Shown here: one piece after another, positions 1 through 9,500 of the stretch
Layout: each line of letters begins with the position of its first letter
Numbering within the stretch: the stretch's first letter is position 1
Source: Niabella sp.
GTDB lineage: Bacteria; Bacteroidota; Bacteroidia; Chitinophagales; Chitinophagaceae
Assembly: GCA_027493055.1 (NCBI GenBank)
Contig: JAPUDO010000071.1
Location: 1-42,402, forward strand
Reading direction: 5' to 3'
Length of the DNA stretch: 42,402 bases
The notes under the pieces: generated by a model
The model's database searches: none
What the model was told of the DNA's origin: nothing
What the model saw: only the letters and a program-made list of their open reading frames with translations
Translations under genes and position numbers: made by a program

Positions 1-2622
1 ACCAACACCTTGTACGGTTTATTGCCGGGCATACATGTGGCACAGGGCCAGGGCGAACCCGGCAATGATGCGGCTTCTATCTTCATCAGGGGAATTGGCT
101 CTTATAATTATGGGTCTTATGCGGTATTTGTAGACGGCTTTCAGAGCGATATGAGCTATGTGCAATACCTGGCGCCTGCCGAAATAGAAAGTGTTTCTAT
201 ACTCAAAGATGCCGCAGAGCTGGCTGCTTTAGGTATGAAAGGAGCCAATGGCGCCATCTGGATATTAACCAAACGGGGGCACGCAGGCAAACCACAGATA
301 AAGCTACAGGCGCGCTCCGGCATTCAGCAATTACAAAACATCACCAGGCCGCTCACCTCTTACGATTATGCAACCCTTTATAACGAGGCAAACAGCAATG
401 ACAGAGGACGTGTATGGACCCCGGTATATAATCCGGCGCAGCTGGATGCCTATAAAAACGGCACAGGTATTAATACCGATTGGTACGGCGAAACACTGAA
501 GCAGAATGCTCCTTTCTCGTCAGTTGATGCCTCTGTGACAGGCGGGAATGAAGACGCCCGTTATTTTGTATTGCTGAATCATGCGCATAATAACGGCTTT
601 TACAACGTTCAAAATGATGACAACCATTCCAACGTGAACATGATGCAATACAATATTCGGTCTAATTTCGACTTTACTGTTTTTGACTATATTGATGGTA
701 AAGTTGATTTTGGTGGAAGGGTGGAAGACAGGAAGCTCCCTGCTTTTTCAGGAGCAACTTTGTGGAGCAACCTGGAACGCTACCCGGCCAATATTTATCC
801 TGTTAATAATCCTGACGGAACATGGACAGGTACAACCGTATATCCTAATAACCCTGTAGCTTCTATTCGTGAATTAGGGATATACCGCACACATGACCGC
901 TCTATGCAGGTAAATTTTTCTTTGAAAGAAAGGCTGGATTTTCTGTTAAAAGGCCTTTACCTGTCGCAGGCCGTTTCGTTCAGCAACTGGACACGCGGCA
1001 CAAAGAGCATCACGAAGGATTATGCCCGGTATATTGGTTCAGAGATACAAACGCCTAATCAAAACACGAACTGGGAAGTTACTGATGACTACGGCACCAA
1101 TCAGTGGAACTGGCAACAATGGCAGTTTTCGGCTGGCTATGACAAACAGATTGGCCTGCACAAAATAACATCAGGGATAAGTTATTTAGAATCTATCCGT
1201 AAAGTAGATGCTAATCAAAACGGAGCTGCCGGAATAAATACCCAGTATGGTTTCGCCAACTTTTTAGGACGGGTTAATTACGTATATGCTTCCAAATATA
1301 TTGCGGAGCTGAATCTTGCATATAGCGGTTCGGACAATTATAAACCCGGTAACCGTTATGTGTTATATCCGGCTGTTTCAGGAGGCTGGGTACTTTCAAA
1401 TGAGGAGTTTATGTCTGGTATTGCAGATAAGGTAGATTTTCTGAAAGTACGAGCCTCTGTAGGTCAGGCGGGATACGATTATTTTAGCGGAGGCCGTTAT
1501 CTTTATGAGCAATATTATCGAAGATCAGGTAGCTACCCAACCGGAAATGCAACGCCCACATGGCGCCAGGCCATCATTTCGGCATATACAGCCAACCCTG
1601 ATATCACTGCAGAAAAAAGTACTAAATACAATATAGGCGTTGATGCAGGATTGTTAAAAGGCTTGTCGGTTACCGCCGATGTTTTTATGGACAAACGTTC
1701 AGGCATTGTTTCTCAGGATAATTATATCATGGCCGTAGCGGGGATTGATGCTCCTTACGGAAATATCGGGAAAGTTACTACCAAAGGCATTGAGTACAGC
1801 ATTTCTTATGAAAACAAAGCGGGGGATTTTAGCTACCATATAAATACAATAGGAACTTATATTAAAGATAATATTGATTATATGGCCGAGCTGGCTCCAG
1901 CCTCCCCTTATGCTACGCAAACCGGAAAACCCATTGGCGCTCCTGTAGGCTACGAAGCCATAGGGTTTTATAATACTTCCGATTTTGATGCGAATGGCAG
2001 GCTTGTTAATAACCCTGTTTCGAGCCTGGGACAGGTACAACCGGGAGATATTAAATACCGCGATCTGAATGGCGATAATATTATTGATGAACGTGATAAA
2101 AAAGCGATTGGAAAAAGCTCTTTTCCCGATTTTGTTTATTCACTCTCCACGCAGTTAGCGTATAAGGGATTGGATGTAAGGCTGCTGCTGCAGGGTGTTT
2201 CCGGCAGGGATGTAAACCTGCTTAGCAGCGCTTACAATAAAGTGGTAGCTTTTGAAAACAACGGCAATGTGTACCCCTGGGCAAAGAACCGGTGGGCATA
2301 CTATCCCGAACAGGGCATTGATACACGGGCTACGGCAACCTATCCCCGCTTGTCGGCCATTGGCAACAGCAATAATTACCGGTCATCAGATTTTTGGATG
2401 AAAAATGGTGATTTCCTTAAAGTGCGGAATGTTGAGTTAGGCTATTCCATTCCTGAAGTGCTGCTTTCAAAATGGGGGCTTCATGCTGCCCGGGTATATA
2501 TAAGCGGTGTCAATTTATTTACGTTCAGCCCGTTGTTGTCTGATTATGACATCGATCCGGAAACAATATCCGGGTATCCCGCAATCAGGTCTTATAATAT
2601 TGGATTAACGGTTGGTTTTTAA
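1..2622 (+). CDS. SusC-family TonB-dependent outer-membrane transporter, 5' end missing
   Basis: The reading frame is open from base 1, so the gene begins before the window; the visible part is about 873 residues. It opens inside the plug domain (LYGLLPGIHVAQ, then SIFIRGIGS, FVDGF and the typical stretch ESVSILKDAAELAALG) and runs through the 22-strand barrel to a C-terminal strand ending in a terminal Phe (NIGLTVGF), as expected for BAM-inserted barrels. The signal peptide, carboxypeptidase-like domain and TonB box must lie upstream. SusC proteins import oligosaccharides across the outer membrane with a SusD lid; the SusD gene follows 14 bases later. The sugar imported cannot be read from the sequence. 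No sigma/anti-sigma or hybrid two-component regulator is visible, so any regulator is outside the window. Confidence 0.95.
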   Translation, partial: TNTLYGLLPGIHVAQGQGEPGNDAASIFIRGIGSYNYGSYAVFVDGFQSDMSYVQYLAPAEIESVSILKDAAELAALGMKGANGAIWILTKRGHAGKPQIKLQARSGIQQLQNITRPLTSYDYATLYNEANSNDRGRVWTPVYNPAQLDAYKNGTGINTDWYGETLKQNAPFSSVDASVTGGNEDARYFVLLNHAHNNGFYNVQNDDNHSNVNMMQYNIRSNFDFTVFDYIDGKVDFGGRVEDRKLPAFSGATLWSNLERYPANIYPVNNPDGTWTGTTVYPNNPVASIRELGIYRTHDRSMQVNFSLKERLDFLLKGLYLSQAVSFSNWTRGTKSITKDYARYIGSEIQTPNQNTNWEVTDDYGTNQWNWQQWQFSAGYDKQIGLHKITSGISYLESIRKVDANQNGAAGINTQYGFANFLGRVNYVYASKYIAELNLAYSGSDNYKPGNRYVLYPAVSGGWVLSNEEFMSGIADKVDFLKVRASVGQAGYDYFSGGRYLYEQYYRRSGSYPTGNATPTWRQAIISAYTANPDITAEKSTKYNIGVDAGLLKGLSVTADVFMDKRSGIVSQDNYIMAVAGIDAPYGNIGKVTTKGIEYSISYENKAGDFSYHINTIGTYIKDNIDYMAELAPASPYATQTGKPIGAPVGYEAIGFYNTSDFDANGRLVNNPVSSLGQVQPGDIKYRDLNGDNIIDERDKKAIGKSSFPDFVYSLSTQLAYKGLDVRLLLQGVSGRDVNLLSSAYNKVVAFENNGNVYPWAKNRWAYYPEQGIDTRATATYPRLSAIGNSNNYRSSDFWMKNGDFLKVRNVELGYSIPEVLLSKWGLHAARVYISGVNLFTFSPLLSDYDIDPETISGYPAIRSYNIGLTVGF

Positions 2623-2636
2623 AATATAAATAGTAT

Positions 2637-4292
2637 ATGAAAATGAGAAATATATTATATGTGGTTCTGATAGCCTTGCTGGGGGTTGGATGTGATCCTT
2701 TAGATACAAAGATCGACACGCTTATCACAGCGCAGCAGCTTGCATCAGATTATTCTAAATTATACGAATTGGGATACGCCCCCTATTCCTATCTACAAAA
2801 CGGTTTAACGATCATGGATGGCAATATTGAAGCAGCCAGGTCTGACGAAGCGGCCTATACCAGAAGCTCTTCAGGCGTAAAGTATTTTAATGAAGGCACC
2901 TGGAATCAATACTACAACCCTGATGATGTATATGCCAGGTGCTACCAGGGAATAAGGGCAGCTAATTTCTTCCTCGACTATTCAGTTAATTACAAACAGC
3001 AATTATACCACAACCGTGATACGCTGGCCGATGGAGGAATGGATTACAGGCGCTCTGTACAGGACGTTGCCTGGATGCGTGCCGAAGCGCATGTTTTGCG
3101 CGCGTATTTTTACTTTGAGCTTTTAAAGCGTTATGGCGGTGTTCCGCTAATAAAAAGCGTGGTTTCTTTAAACGAAAATTCAAACCTTCCCCGCGCCGGC
3201 TATGATGAAATTGTTAGCTATGCCGTTTCTGAGATTGATTATGTGCTGGATAGCTTACAGGTAAATTGGAAATCATTTGATTCCGAAAAAGACGGACGCT
3301 TTGGAAAAGGCTCAGCTATGGCACTAAAATCACGCATACTGCTATATGCGGCTAGCCCCCTGCATAATACCACCAACGAGGTTGCCAGGTGGGAAAGCGC
3401 CGCAAAAGCCGCTCACGATGTGATACAGCTAAACAGATACACCTTGTCTGCAAGCTACCGGAACCTGTTTTTAGAAACAAACGGTACGGTTGATAATGAA
3501 GTGATTTTATCCTATAGATCCGGGGCCACCAATTCTCCCGAAAAGGCTAACTATCCGGTTGGCACACCGGGCGGAAACAGCGGCGTAACGCCTTCGCAAA
3601 ACCTGGTATCTGCGTATGAATATAAAGGCGTTCCTGATCCCGCTAATCCTTATGCCAATAGGGACCCGCGCCTTGAAGCTTCGATTGTTGTGAACAACAG
3701 CACATGGAACGGGCGTCCCATGCAGGTGTATGCAGGAGGAACCGATGATCCCGTTAATACAAATACTTCCCGCACAGGGTATTATCTGAAAAAGTTTTTG
3801 CTCGATAATATAAACCTTGCTCAAAACGAAACGCGTATCCACAACTGGATCATGTTCAGGTATGCCGAAATATTGCTGAACTACGCCGAGGCCATGAATG
3901 AAGCGTATGGCCCCGATGCTAATAACGGGTATTCTATGACGGCAAGGGAAGCTGTAAATGCTGTACGTTCGCGCGGTAGTGTGCAGATGCCGGCAGTTAC
4001 CGCCTCGGGAAAGGCAGAAATGCGCGAAACAATAAAGCACGAACGCCGTATAGAGCTGGCTTTCGAGGGGCATCGTTTTTGGGATCTGCTGCGCTGGAAA
4101 GATGCGGAGAATTATTTGAACCAGACTATCAAAGGCGTCAACGTAGTAAAAACGGGTCAAACAACTTTTACCTATAACGAGTTCTCCGCAGAGCAACGTG
4201 TTTTTGATGTATCTAAAATGTACTTATATCCCATACCTAATGTGGAAGTAGTTAAATCAAAAGGTGTTTTAACCCAAAATCCAAACTGGTAA
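2637..4292 (+). CDS. SusD/RagB-family surface glycan-binding lipoprotein
   Basis: The protein has 551 residues. A lipoprotein signal peptide ends in LLGVGC, giving lipidated Cys19, so it should sit on the outer membrane. The TPR-like SusD core is visible at AEAHVLRAYFYFELLKRYGG (about residues 148-167), and the C-terminal signature RRIELAFEGHRFWDLLRW lies near residues 465-482. SusD proteins cap the SusC barrel and deliver oligosaccharides to it; the gene follows SusC by 14 bases, so the two are almost certainly co-transcribed and form one complex. Start: the ATG at 2637 gives a compact lipoprotein signal peptide. The length is normal for the family. Ligand specificity is not predictable from the sequence. 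Confidence 0.96.
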   Translation: MKMRNILYVVLIALLGVGCDPLDTKIDTLITAQQLASDYSKLYELGYAPYSYLQNGLTIMDGNIEAARSDEAAYTRSSSGVKYFNEGTWNQYYNPDDVYARCYQGIRAANFFLDYSVNYKQQLYHNRDTLADGGMDYRRSVQDVAWMRAEAHVLRAYFYFELLKRYGGVPLIKSVVSLNENSNLPRAGYDEIVSYAVSEIDYVLDSLQVNWKSFDSEKDGRFGKGSAMALKSRILLYAASPLHNTTNEVARWESAAKAAHDVIQLNRYTLSASYRNLFLETNGTVDNEVILSYRSGATNSPEKANYPVGTPGGNSGVTPSQNLVSAYEYKGVPDPANPYANRDPRLEASIVVNNSTWNGRPMQVYAGGTDDPVNTNTSRTGYYLKKFLLDNINLAQNETRIHNWIMFRYAEILLNYAEAMNEAYGPDANNGYSMTAREAVNAVRSRGSVQMPAVTASGKAEMRETIKHERRIELAFEGHRFWDLLRWKDAENYLNQTIKGVNVVKTGQTTFTYNEFSAEQRVFDVSKMYLYPIPNVEVVKSKGVLTQNPNW

Positions 4293-4321
4293 GAGGGTAT
4301 TAAAAAATAAATTATCTACAC

Positions 4322-5449
4322 ATGAAGAATTTTAGATTTTATATTTACGTGCTATCGCTATTGTCATCTGTAGCAATGGCTTTAAGCTCATGCAGTACCG
4401 ATGATAGCGAGATACAATGGGGGCTTACGAAAGTGTACATGCCCCAGGCTGCAATTCTTGACGGAGGATTGACTAATAATTATCCTGTTCCGCTTGGCAA
4501 TAATGCCTCCACAAACAATTATAAAAAAGATTCTGCCGATAACCATTATACTCTAAAAATTACTTTAGGAGTATATCGTTCCGGGTTACAGGATAGGGAA
4601 GCTTTTTCGGTAAAGGTTGCTGCCGATGCTGCGGCTACACAGGCAGCCCTGTCCGGTGTTCCTAATTCGATAGCCCTACCGGAAGGCTTTTATACTTTGC
4701 CCACAGACATAGCGGTGCCACAGGGAGAACGGCAATCCACCTTCTACCTGGATGTGGATGTAAAGAAGCTTATTGAGGAGCACCCCGATTATGGCAAGAA
4801 AAAAATAGTATTGGTGGTGGCGCTTAAAGATCTTTCCAGGTACGAGCTTAATGAAGCGCTTTCCAAAACTACCGTAGTTATTGACGGGCCGTCCTTTATG
4901 CCTTCGCCCAAAATTGTTAAAGGTGGCGATTTTGGCGCCGATGCCGAACTATACTGGACAAGGGTGAACACACAGGGCAATCTGCCGGCTTCCGCGGCTA
5001 TTATCGCCAACGGTGCTCTTGTTTTTGATTATGGTACTACTCCTTTTACTGCAACAAATGTGGTTTGTTATTACAATCCGGTGCAGCTGGAAAACGGAAA
5101 AAATTATAAGTTCTCCTGCGATGTGAACAATAAAGGAGGAACCGCCTATAACAACTGGTGGGTGAATGTGGTAGTGACGCCTGTTAAACCTGTAGCAGGA
5201 ACCGCATTCGTTACAGCGGGAAGTGCTTGTGTTATGTCCTTAACACCCTGGACTACCAACAATAAGCTTACCAGTCCCATTGTAGGTACCTTGCCACAAA
5301 ATGCCGGTACGGTAACCAATATTAATCAGACAACGGGAGTGTTTAAATCTAATTTCTCCGGCGATGGTTATGTTGTGATCAATGTTATTGTGTGGTCGGG
5401 TACTATCGGCACCATTAGTTTTGATAACGTTAAAATAGACGAACAATAA
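4322..5449 (+). CDS. DUF1735-type surface glycan-binding lipoprotein (SusE-position protein)
   Basis: The protein has 375 residues. The signal peptide ends in ALSSC (lipid Cys24). Residues about 35-190 resemble the DUF1735 / BT_3987-like N-terminal domain, with a series of beta strands and the typical GVYRSGLQDREAFSVKV and YTLPTDIAVPQGERQSTFYL patterns. The C-terminal half (about 195-375) looks like a beta-sandwich, with ENGKNYKFSCDV, NNWWVNVVV and ending in ISFDNVKID, much like CBM4/9 or LamG-type binding modules. There are no catalytic motifs. Its place just after SusCD, 29 bases downstream, is where SusE/F-like glycan-binding proteins sit in PULs. Inference: it captures polysaccharide on the cell surface. 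The domain assignment is by pattern only. Confidence 0.85.
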   Translation: MKNFRFYIYVLSLLSSVAMALSSCSTDDSEIQWGLTKVYMPQAAILDGGLTNNYPVPLGNNASTNNYKKDSADNHYTLKITLGVYRSGLQDREAFSVKVAADAAATQAALSGVPNSIALPEGFYTLPTDIAVPQGERQSTFYLDVDVKKLIEEHPDYGKKKIVLVVALKDLSRYELNEALSKTTVVIDGPSFMPSPKIVKGGDFGADAELYWTRVNTQGNLPASAAIIANGALVFDYGTTPFTATNVVCYYNPVQLENGKNYKFSCDVNNKGGTAYNNWWVNVVVTPVKPVAGTAFVTAGSACVMSLTPWTTNNKLTSPIVGTLPQNAGTVTNINQTTGVFKSNFSGDGYVVINVIVWSGTIGTISFDNVKIDEQ

Positions 5450-5475
5450 AATACAAGAGGCAAATAGTGGTCGCT

Positions 5476-5511
5476 AAAGTCATTCCCGTTAGTCAATGAC
5501 GGGATGACTTT
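5476..5511 (+). promoter_or_regulatory. Stem-loop in the spacer between binding genes and enzyme genes
   Basis: The arms AAAGTCATTCCCGT and ACGGGATGACTTT pair over 13 bases with one bulged T and a 9-base loop, followed by only four T. It lies in the 79-base gap between the glycan-binding lipoprotein and the first GH2 gene, the largest gap in the operon up to the GH42-like gene. It could be a processing or partial termination point lowering enzyme expression relative to SusCD. It could also be a copy of a dispersed GTCATTCCCG-type palindrome. Confidence 0.6.
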
Positions 5512-5528
5512 TAATCAATGAAAGAGGT

Positions 5529-7958
5529 ATGAATAAAAAAGTAAATCATATTGTTCCCGTTTTGATATTGTTTTTGTTCTTTAGTCAGACAATGTTTTCT
5601 CAGCCAAGAAAACGGATCAATATGGATAAAGACTGGAAATTTCATTTAGGGCATGCCACGGATCCCGGCAAAGATTTCAACTACGGAACGGCGCGGCTTT
5701 TTGCCAAAACCGCCGAAAATTACGGAACCTGCATTCCTGCCTCATTTAACGATGCTGATTGGGAAACGGTTGCTGTTCCTCACGATTGGGTGGTTTCGTT
5801 ACCGTTTGAAAATTCTAAAAATGGGGATGTAAAGGCACACGGCTACAAACCTGTTGGCGGCCTCTATCCGCAAAATAGTATTGGCTGGTACCGTAAAAAA
5901 TTTAAGCTGGATGCCATGGGCGATACGGCAAGACGGGTGGTAATTAGTTTTGACGGCGTTTTTCGCAACAGCCAGGTATGGGTCAATAATTTCTACTGTG
6001 GCACACACTTCAGTGGGTACACAGGTTTTTCTTATGATATTAGCGACTTTGTACATTATAACCAGGAAAATGTTATAGTCGTTCGGGCAGATGCTTCAAA
6101 GTACGAAGGTTGGTTTTATGAAGGAGCCGGTATCTACCGCCATGTATGGCTGAATGTATTTGATAATTTGCATTTTGAAGAAAATGGTGTTTTTGTATAT
6201 GCTAAGCTCAATGAAGATTTTTCGCGGGCTTCTGTTACCGTTAAGGCAGATGTAGAAAACACCGGTAACGATCTGCAAAACGCTACGGTAAGAACAATAA
6301 TTTATGACACAGACGGAAAGCAGGTTACACAAACCGATGAGCAGGGGCTGCTGCTAAAATCTGGCGAAAAAAGCTCGTTCGAAAAGTATGTAACCATCCC
6401 TAACCCGCAACTTTGGGATTTGCAGCATCCGAAAAGGTACAAAGCCGTTTCCATCATACAATCTGCCGGAAAAATTATCGACAGGGTAGAAACTCGTTTT
6501 GGTATCCGCGACATCAGGATAGATAAAGACAAAGGTCTTTTTCTTAATGGCAGAAGCATTAAGATACAGGGCGTATGCTCCCATCAGGATCATGCAGGAG
6601 TAGGCAGCGCTTTACCCGATTATTTGCAATACTACCGCATAGGCTTGCTGAAAGAAATGGGCACCAACGCTTACAGAACCAGCCATAATCCGCCCACGCC
6701 TGAGCTGCTCGAAGCCTGCGACAGTTTGGGTATGCTGGTGCTTGATGAAACACGCCTGCTCAATTCATCGGCAGAATACCTGGCGCAGCTGAAAGCGCTG
6801 GTACTTCGCGACCGCAATCATCCTTCTGTTTTCATGTGGTCTATCGGCAACGAAGAAGAGGTTTTCCAGGCCAAACCCGAAGGTGAAAAAATAGCGTCTT
6901 CGCTGATCCGTGTTGTAAAATCACTCGATCCTTCGCGCACGGTTACTTACGGGGCTAACATAGGGAATGTTACTTCTGGCGTAAACAAGGTGATTCCCGT
7001 TAGAGGATTTAATTATAATCTTTATGGCGTGGACGGTTACCGTAAAGCGCGCCCCGATCAACCCATATTTGGTTCTGAAGTAGGAAGTACGGTAACTACA
7101 CGCAGAGTTTATGCTAAAGACACTATTAATTGCTATCTGACCGATTTTGATGAGAATTACCCGTCATGGGCCTCCACCGCCGAGCAATGGTGGACGATGG
7201 CTGCCGACAGGGATTGGTTTATGGGAGGCTTTGTATGGACGGGATTTGATTACCGTGGTGAGCCAACGCCATACAGCTGGCCTAACATCAATTCTCATTT
7301 TGGTATAATGGATATGTGTGGTTTCCCCAAAAACATATACTACTATTACCAGTCATGGTGGACGGACAAGGACGTGCTGCACATTGCCCCCCATTGGAAT
7401 TGGAAAGGAAAAGAAGGAGAAAAAATCAAAGTCTGGGTAAATGCCAATGCGCAAACCGTGGAACTCTTCCTGAACGGAAAAAGCTTAGGCAAAAAAGAGA
7501 TGCCGCGAAACGGACATCTGAACTGGGATGTTCCTTACAAAGCCGGGCAGCTAAAAGCAGTGGCGTATAAAAACGGGCGCAGAATAGAAAAAACAGTAGA
7601 AACAACGGGCGATCCGTATCAGATAGTTTTATCCCCATCAAAAAAAACCATTAAGGCAGATGGAAAAGATGCCGTAGTGGTGAATATTTCGGTGCTGGAT
7701 AAAAAGGGCCGGGAAGTTCCCGATGCCGGTCAGCTGATCCGCTTTTCGCTTTCGGGCGAAGCCCAAATTATTGGCGTAGGAAATGGCGATCCATCCTGCC
7801 ATCAACCCGATAAATGTACCGAAGGCAATTGGCAACGTAGCCTTTTCAACGGCAAATGCCAGTTGGTTTTACAGGCCGGCAATATCGCTTCTGCCATAAA
7901 ACTGACCGCCTCTGCCGGTAATCTAAATTCAACAACAATCACTTTCAATCAATTTTAA
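5529..7958 (+). CDS. Glycoside hydrolase family 2 (beta-galactosidase-like, with DUF4982 and C5 domains)
   Basis: The protein has 809 residues. A signal peptide of about 24 residues ends in TMFSQ, so it is probably periplasmic. Order: sugar-binding jelly roll (about 30-220), Ig-like domain (about 222-330), TIM barrel (about 333-610), DUF4982 (about 618-685) and a C-terminal GH2 C5-like beta domain (about 697-800). The acid/base is Glu442 in FMWSIGNEEE and the nucleophile is probably Glu517 in QPIFGSEVGS. The substrate-binding stretch TSHNPPTPELLEACDSLG is intact. GH2 enzymes of this architecture remove non-reducing beta-galactosyl and sometimes glucuronyl or other units; the exact sugar is uncertain. 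The start ATG overlaps no neighbour, and the next gene begins two bases after the stop, so translation is probably coupled. Confidence 0.93.
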   Translation: MNKKVNHIVPVLILFLFFSQTMFSQPRKRINMDKDWKFHLGHATDPGKDFNYGTARLFAKTAENYGTCIPASFNDADWETVAVPHDWVVSLPFENSKNGDVKAHGYKPVGGLYPQNSIGWYRKKFKLDAMGDTARRVVISFDGVFRNSQVWVNNFYCGTHFSGYTGFSYDISDFVHYNQENVIVVRADASKYEGWFYEGAGIYRHVWLNVFDNLHFEENGVFVYAKLNEDFSRASVTVKADVENTGNDLQNATVRTIIYDTDGKQVTQTDEQGLLLKSGEKSSFEKYVTIPNPQLWDLQHPKRYKAVSIIQSAGKIIDRVETRFGIRDIRIDKDKGLFLNGRSIKIQGVCSHQDHAGVGSALPDYLQYYRIGLLKEMGTNAYRTSHNPPTPELLEACDSLGMLVLDETRLLNSSAEYLAQLKALVLRDRNHPSVFMWSIGNEEEVFQAKPEGEKIASSLIRVVKSLDPSRTVTYGANIGNVTSGVNKVIPVRGFNYNLYGVDGYRKARPDQPIFGSEVGSTVTTRRVYAKDTINCYLTDFDENYPSWASTAEQWWTMAADRDWFMGGFVWTGFDYRGEPTPYSWPNINSHFGIMDMCGFPKNIYYYYQSWWTDKDVLHIAPHWNWKGKEGEKIKVWVNANAQTVELFLNGKSLGKKEMPRNGHLNWDVPYKAGQLKAVAYKNGRRIEKTVETTGDPYQIVLSPSKKTIKADGKDAVVVNISVLDKKGREVPDAGQLIRFSLSGEAQIIGVGNGDPSCHQPDKCTEGNWQRSLFNGKCQLVLQAGNIASAIKLTASAGNLNSTTITFNQF

Positions 7959-7960
7959 TC

Positions 7961-8725
7961 ATGACAAAAGCTGTATTTTTTCCCATTTTACTATCAATGT
8001 TCTTGTTTGTAACAAACTGTACAAGCAAAAACAACGGGGATATCGTTATACCGCCTCCTCCTGGTGCAGACACAACCAAATGGAAGCTTGTTTTTGAAGA
8101 TAATTTTGACGGTACGGCACTTGATACAAAGGCCTGGTGGCCGTATACAACCGGCGGGCATAATAATAATGGCCTTCGCCGACCCGAAGCTGTTACGATA
8201 GCTGATGGTATACTTACAATAACCGCCCAAATGAAAGACGGAGTGCTTGTTTCAGGAGCCGTAAGGGATTTGAAAAACTATACCTACGGCAAATTTGAAT
8301 TCAGGGTAAAAGCCGATCCGGATCCTTCGGGTGCAACCAGCGCGGTGGTGCTCACCTGGCCGCAAAGTGAAAAATGGCCCGATGACGGGGAAAACGATAT
8401 ATACGAAACACATTCAAGCTCAAATAAAGACCGCAGTTTCTTCGAAACATATATTCTTTCAGGGTTGCCTTTGAACACCTGGTCGAAAGGTCGCTATACA
8501 ATAGATGCCACGCAATGGCATGTTGTGGCCATGACCTGGAAACCGGATGCCATACGTATTTATATTGATGATAAGCTTAGATGGAAACTCACCGACCCTG
8601 ATAAGATAGTTGATAAACCCCACCATTTATGTATTCAGCTGGATGCTTTTCTGCCGGAGATGACAGGCGTTTCACGTATGTATGTAGATTGGGTTAAAAT
8701 ATATCAGCCGGAGGAAGAAGAATAA
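7961..8725 (+). CDS. GH16 endo-beta-glycanase, lipoprotein (first of a tandem pair)
   Basis: The protein has 254 residues. The signal peptide ends in FVTNC (lipid Cys20) and is followed by a short linker with four prolines, suggesting surface anchoring. The single domain is a GH16 jelly roll starting at WKLVFEDNFDG. The catalytic strand is GENDIYE, with Glu144 (nucleophile), Asp146 and Glu149 (acid/base) matching the family pattern ExDxxE; the residue after the first Glu is Asn where Ile/Leu is usual. The stretch TYGKFEFRVKADPDPSGATS and the TWPQSEKWP segment resemble bacterial beta-1,3(4)-glucanase or related endo-glycanases, but GH16 also covers agarases, carrageenases and xyloglucanases. 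The neighbour at 8744 is a clear paralogue. It starts two bases after the GH2 gene. Confidence 0.93.
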   Translation: MTKAVFFPILLSMFLFVTNCTSKNNGDIVIPPPPGADTTKWKLVFEDNFDGTALDTKAWWPYTTGGHNNNGLRRPEAVTIADGILTITAQMKDGVLVSGAVRDLKNYTYGKFEFRVKADPDPSGATSAVVLTWPQSEKWPDDGENDIYETHSSSNKDRSFFETYILSGLPLNTWSKGRYTIDATQWHVVAMTWKPDAIRIYIDDKLRWKLTDPDKIVDKPHHLCIQLDAFLPEMTGVSRMYVDWVKIYQPEEEE

Positions 8726-8743
8726 GCATTAATTCGTAAAAGT

Positions 8744-9484
8744 ATGATTCGGTATATAAGTATCATATCGGTGTGCATGTTGTCGCTGTTTTGTAGCAAC
8801 AAAAGCGGCAATATGGATACCGGCGTCAATCTTCCTTCTTCTGTTCTGAAAAAATGGAGGTTGGTTTTTGAAGATAACTTCGATGGCGCAGCTGTCAATA
8901 TATCCAATTGGGCGATGTATAACAGCAAAGGCCACGACGGTAACGGCTTACGCAGGCCGGAAGCTTTTTCCAAAGAGAACGGGTTGCTGGTAGTTACGGC
9001 ACAAATGAAAGAGGGGCAGCTTGTTTCTGGCGGCATGGCGCACCGGAAAAATTATACTTATGGCAAATTTGAATTCAGGGTAAGAACAGAGCCTGATCAC
9101 AACGGCGCTACAAGCGGTGTAGTGCTTACCTGGCCCCAAAGCGAAAGATGGCCGGCTGATGGTGAAAATGATATGTACGAAACCGGTACGTCTGTAAACC
9201 GCAACCCCTTTCACACATTTATCCATTATGGTGCAGACAATAAGCAGTATCATTTTGCTCATGAAGCAGATGGCATGGCGTGGCATATTATAGCTATGGA
9301 ATGGACCAGCGATACCATCCTCATTTATCGCGATGGGAACCTGGTTTATAAGCTGACAGATCCGAAAGCAATTCCAAAGGTTCCTCACCATTTGTGCATT
9401 CAGCTGGATGCTTTTAAAAATGCGATGACCGGAACGGTGAAAATGTATGTGGATTGGGTAAAAATATATCAACAGATAAAATAA
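8744..9484 (+). CDS. GH16 endo-beta-glycanase, lipoprotein (second of a tandem pair)
   Basis: The protein has 246 residues and aligns end to end with the preceding GH16: both carry NGLRRPEA, KNYTYGKFEFRV, GVVLTWPQSE or a near match, and PHHLCIQLDAF. The catalytic strand GENDMYE supplies Glu141, Asp143 and Glu146. Cys17 in LSLFCSNK is the probable lipidation site, though the lipobox is imperfect. The two copies differ most after the catalytic strand (about residues 148-175), a loop region that lines the cleft in GH16, so they may cut different linkages or chain lengths. The spacer to the previous gene is 18 bases and to the next 16 bases. Together the pair is the likely surface endo-acting step of the locus. 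Confidence 0.93.
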   Translation: MIRYISIISVCMLSLFCSNKSGNMDTGVNLPSSVLKKWRLVFEDNFDGAAVNISNWAMYNSKGHDGNGLRRPEAFSKENGLLVVTAQMKEGQLVSGGMAHRKNYTYGKFEFRVRTEPDHNGATSGVVLTWPQSERWPADGENDMYETGTSVNRNPFHTFIHYGADNKQYHFAHEADGMAWHIIAMEWTSDTILIYRDGNLVYKLTDPKAIPKVPHHLCIQLDAFKNAMTGTVKMYVDWVKIYQQIK

Positions 9485-9500
9485 CAGAAGGGTTAAAATT

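Noticed and set aside
3507-4196. Long (229 codon) minus-strand frame
   Set aside because: It is fully antisense to the SusD gene, which has a strong family match; shadow frame.
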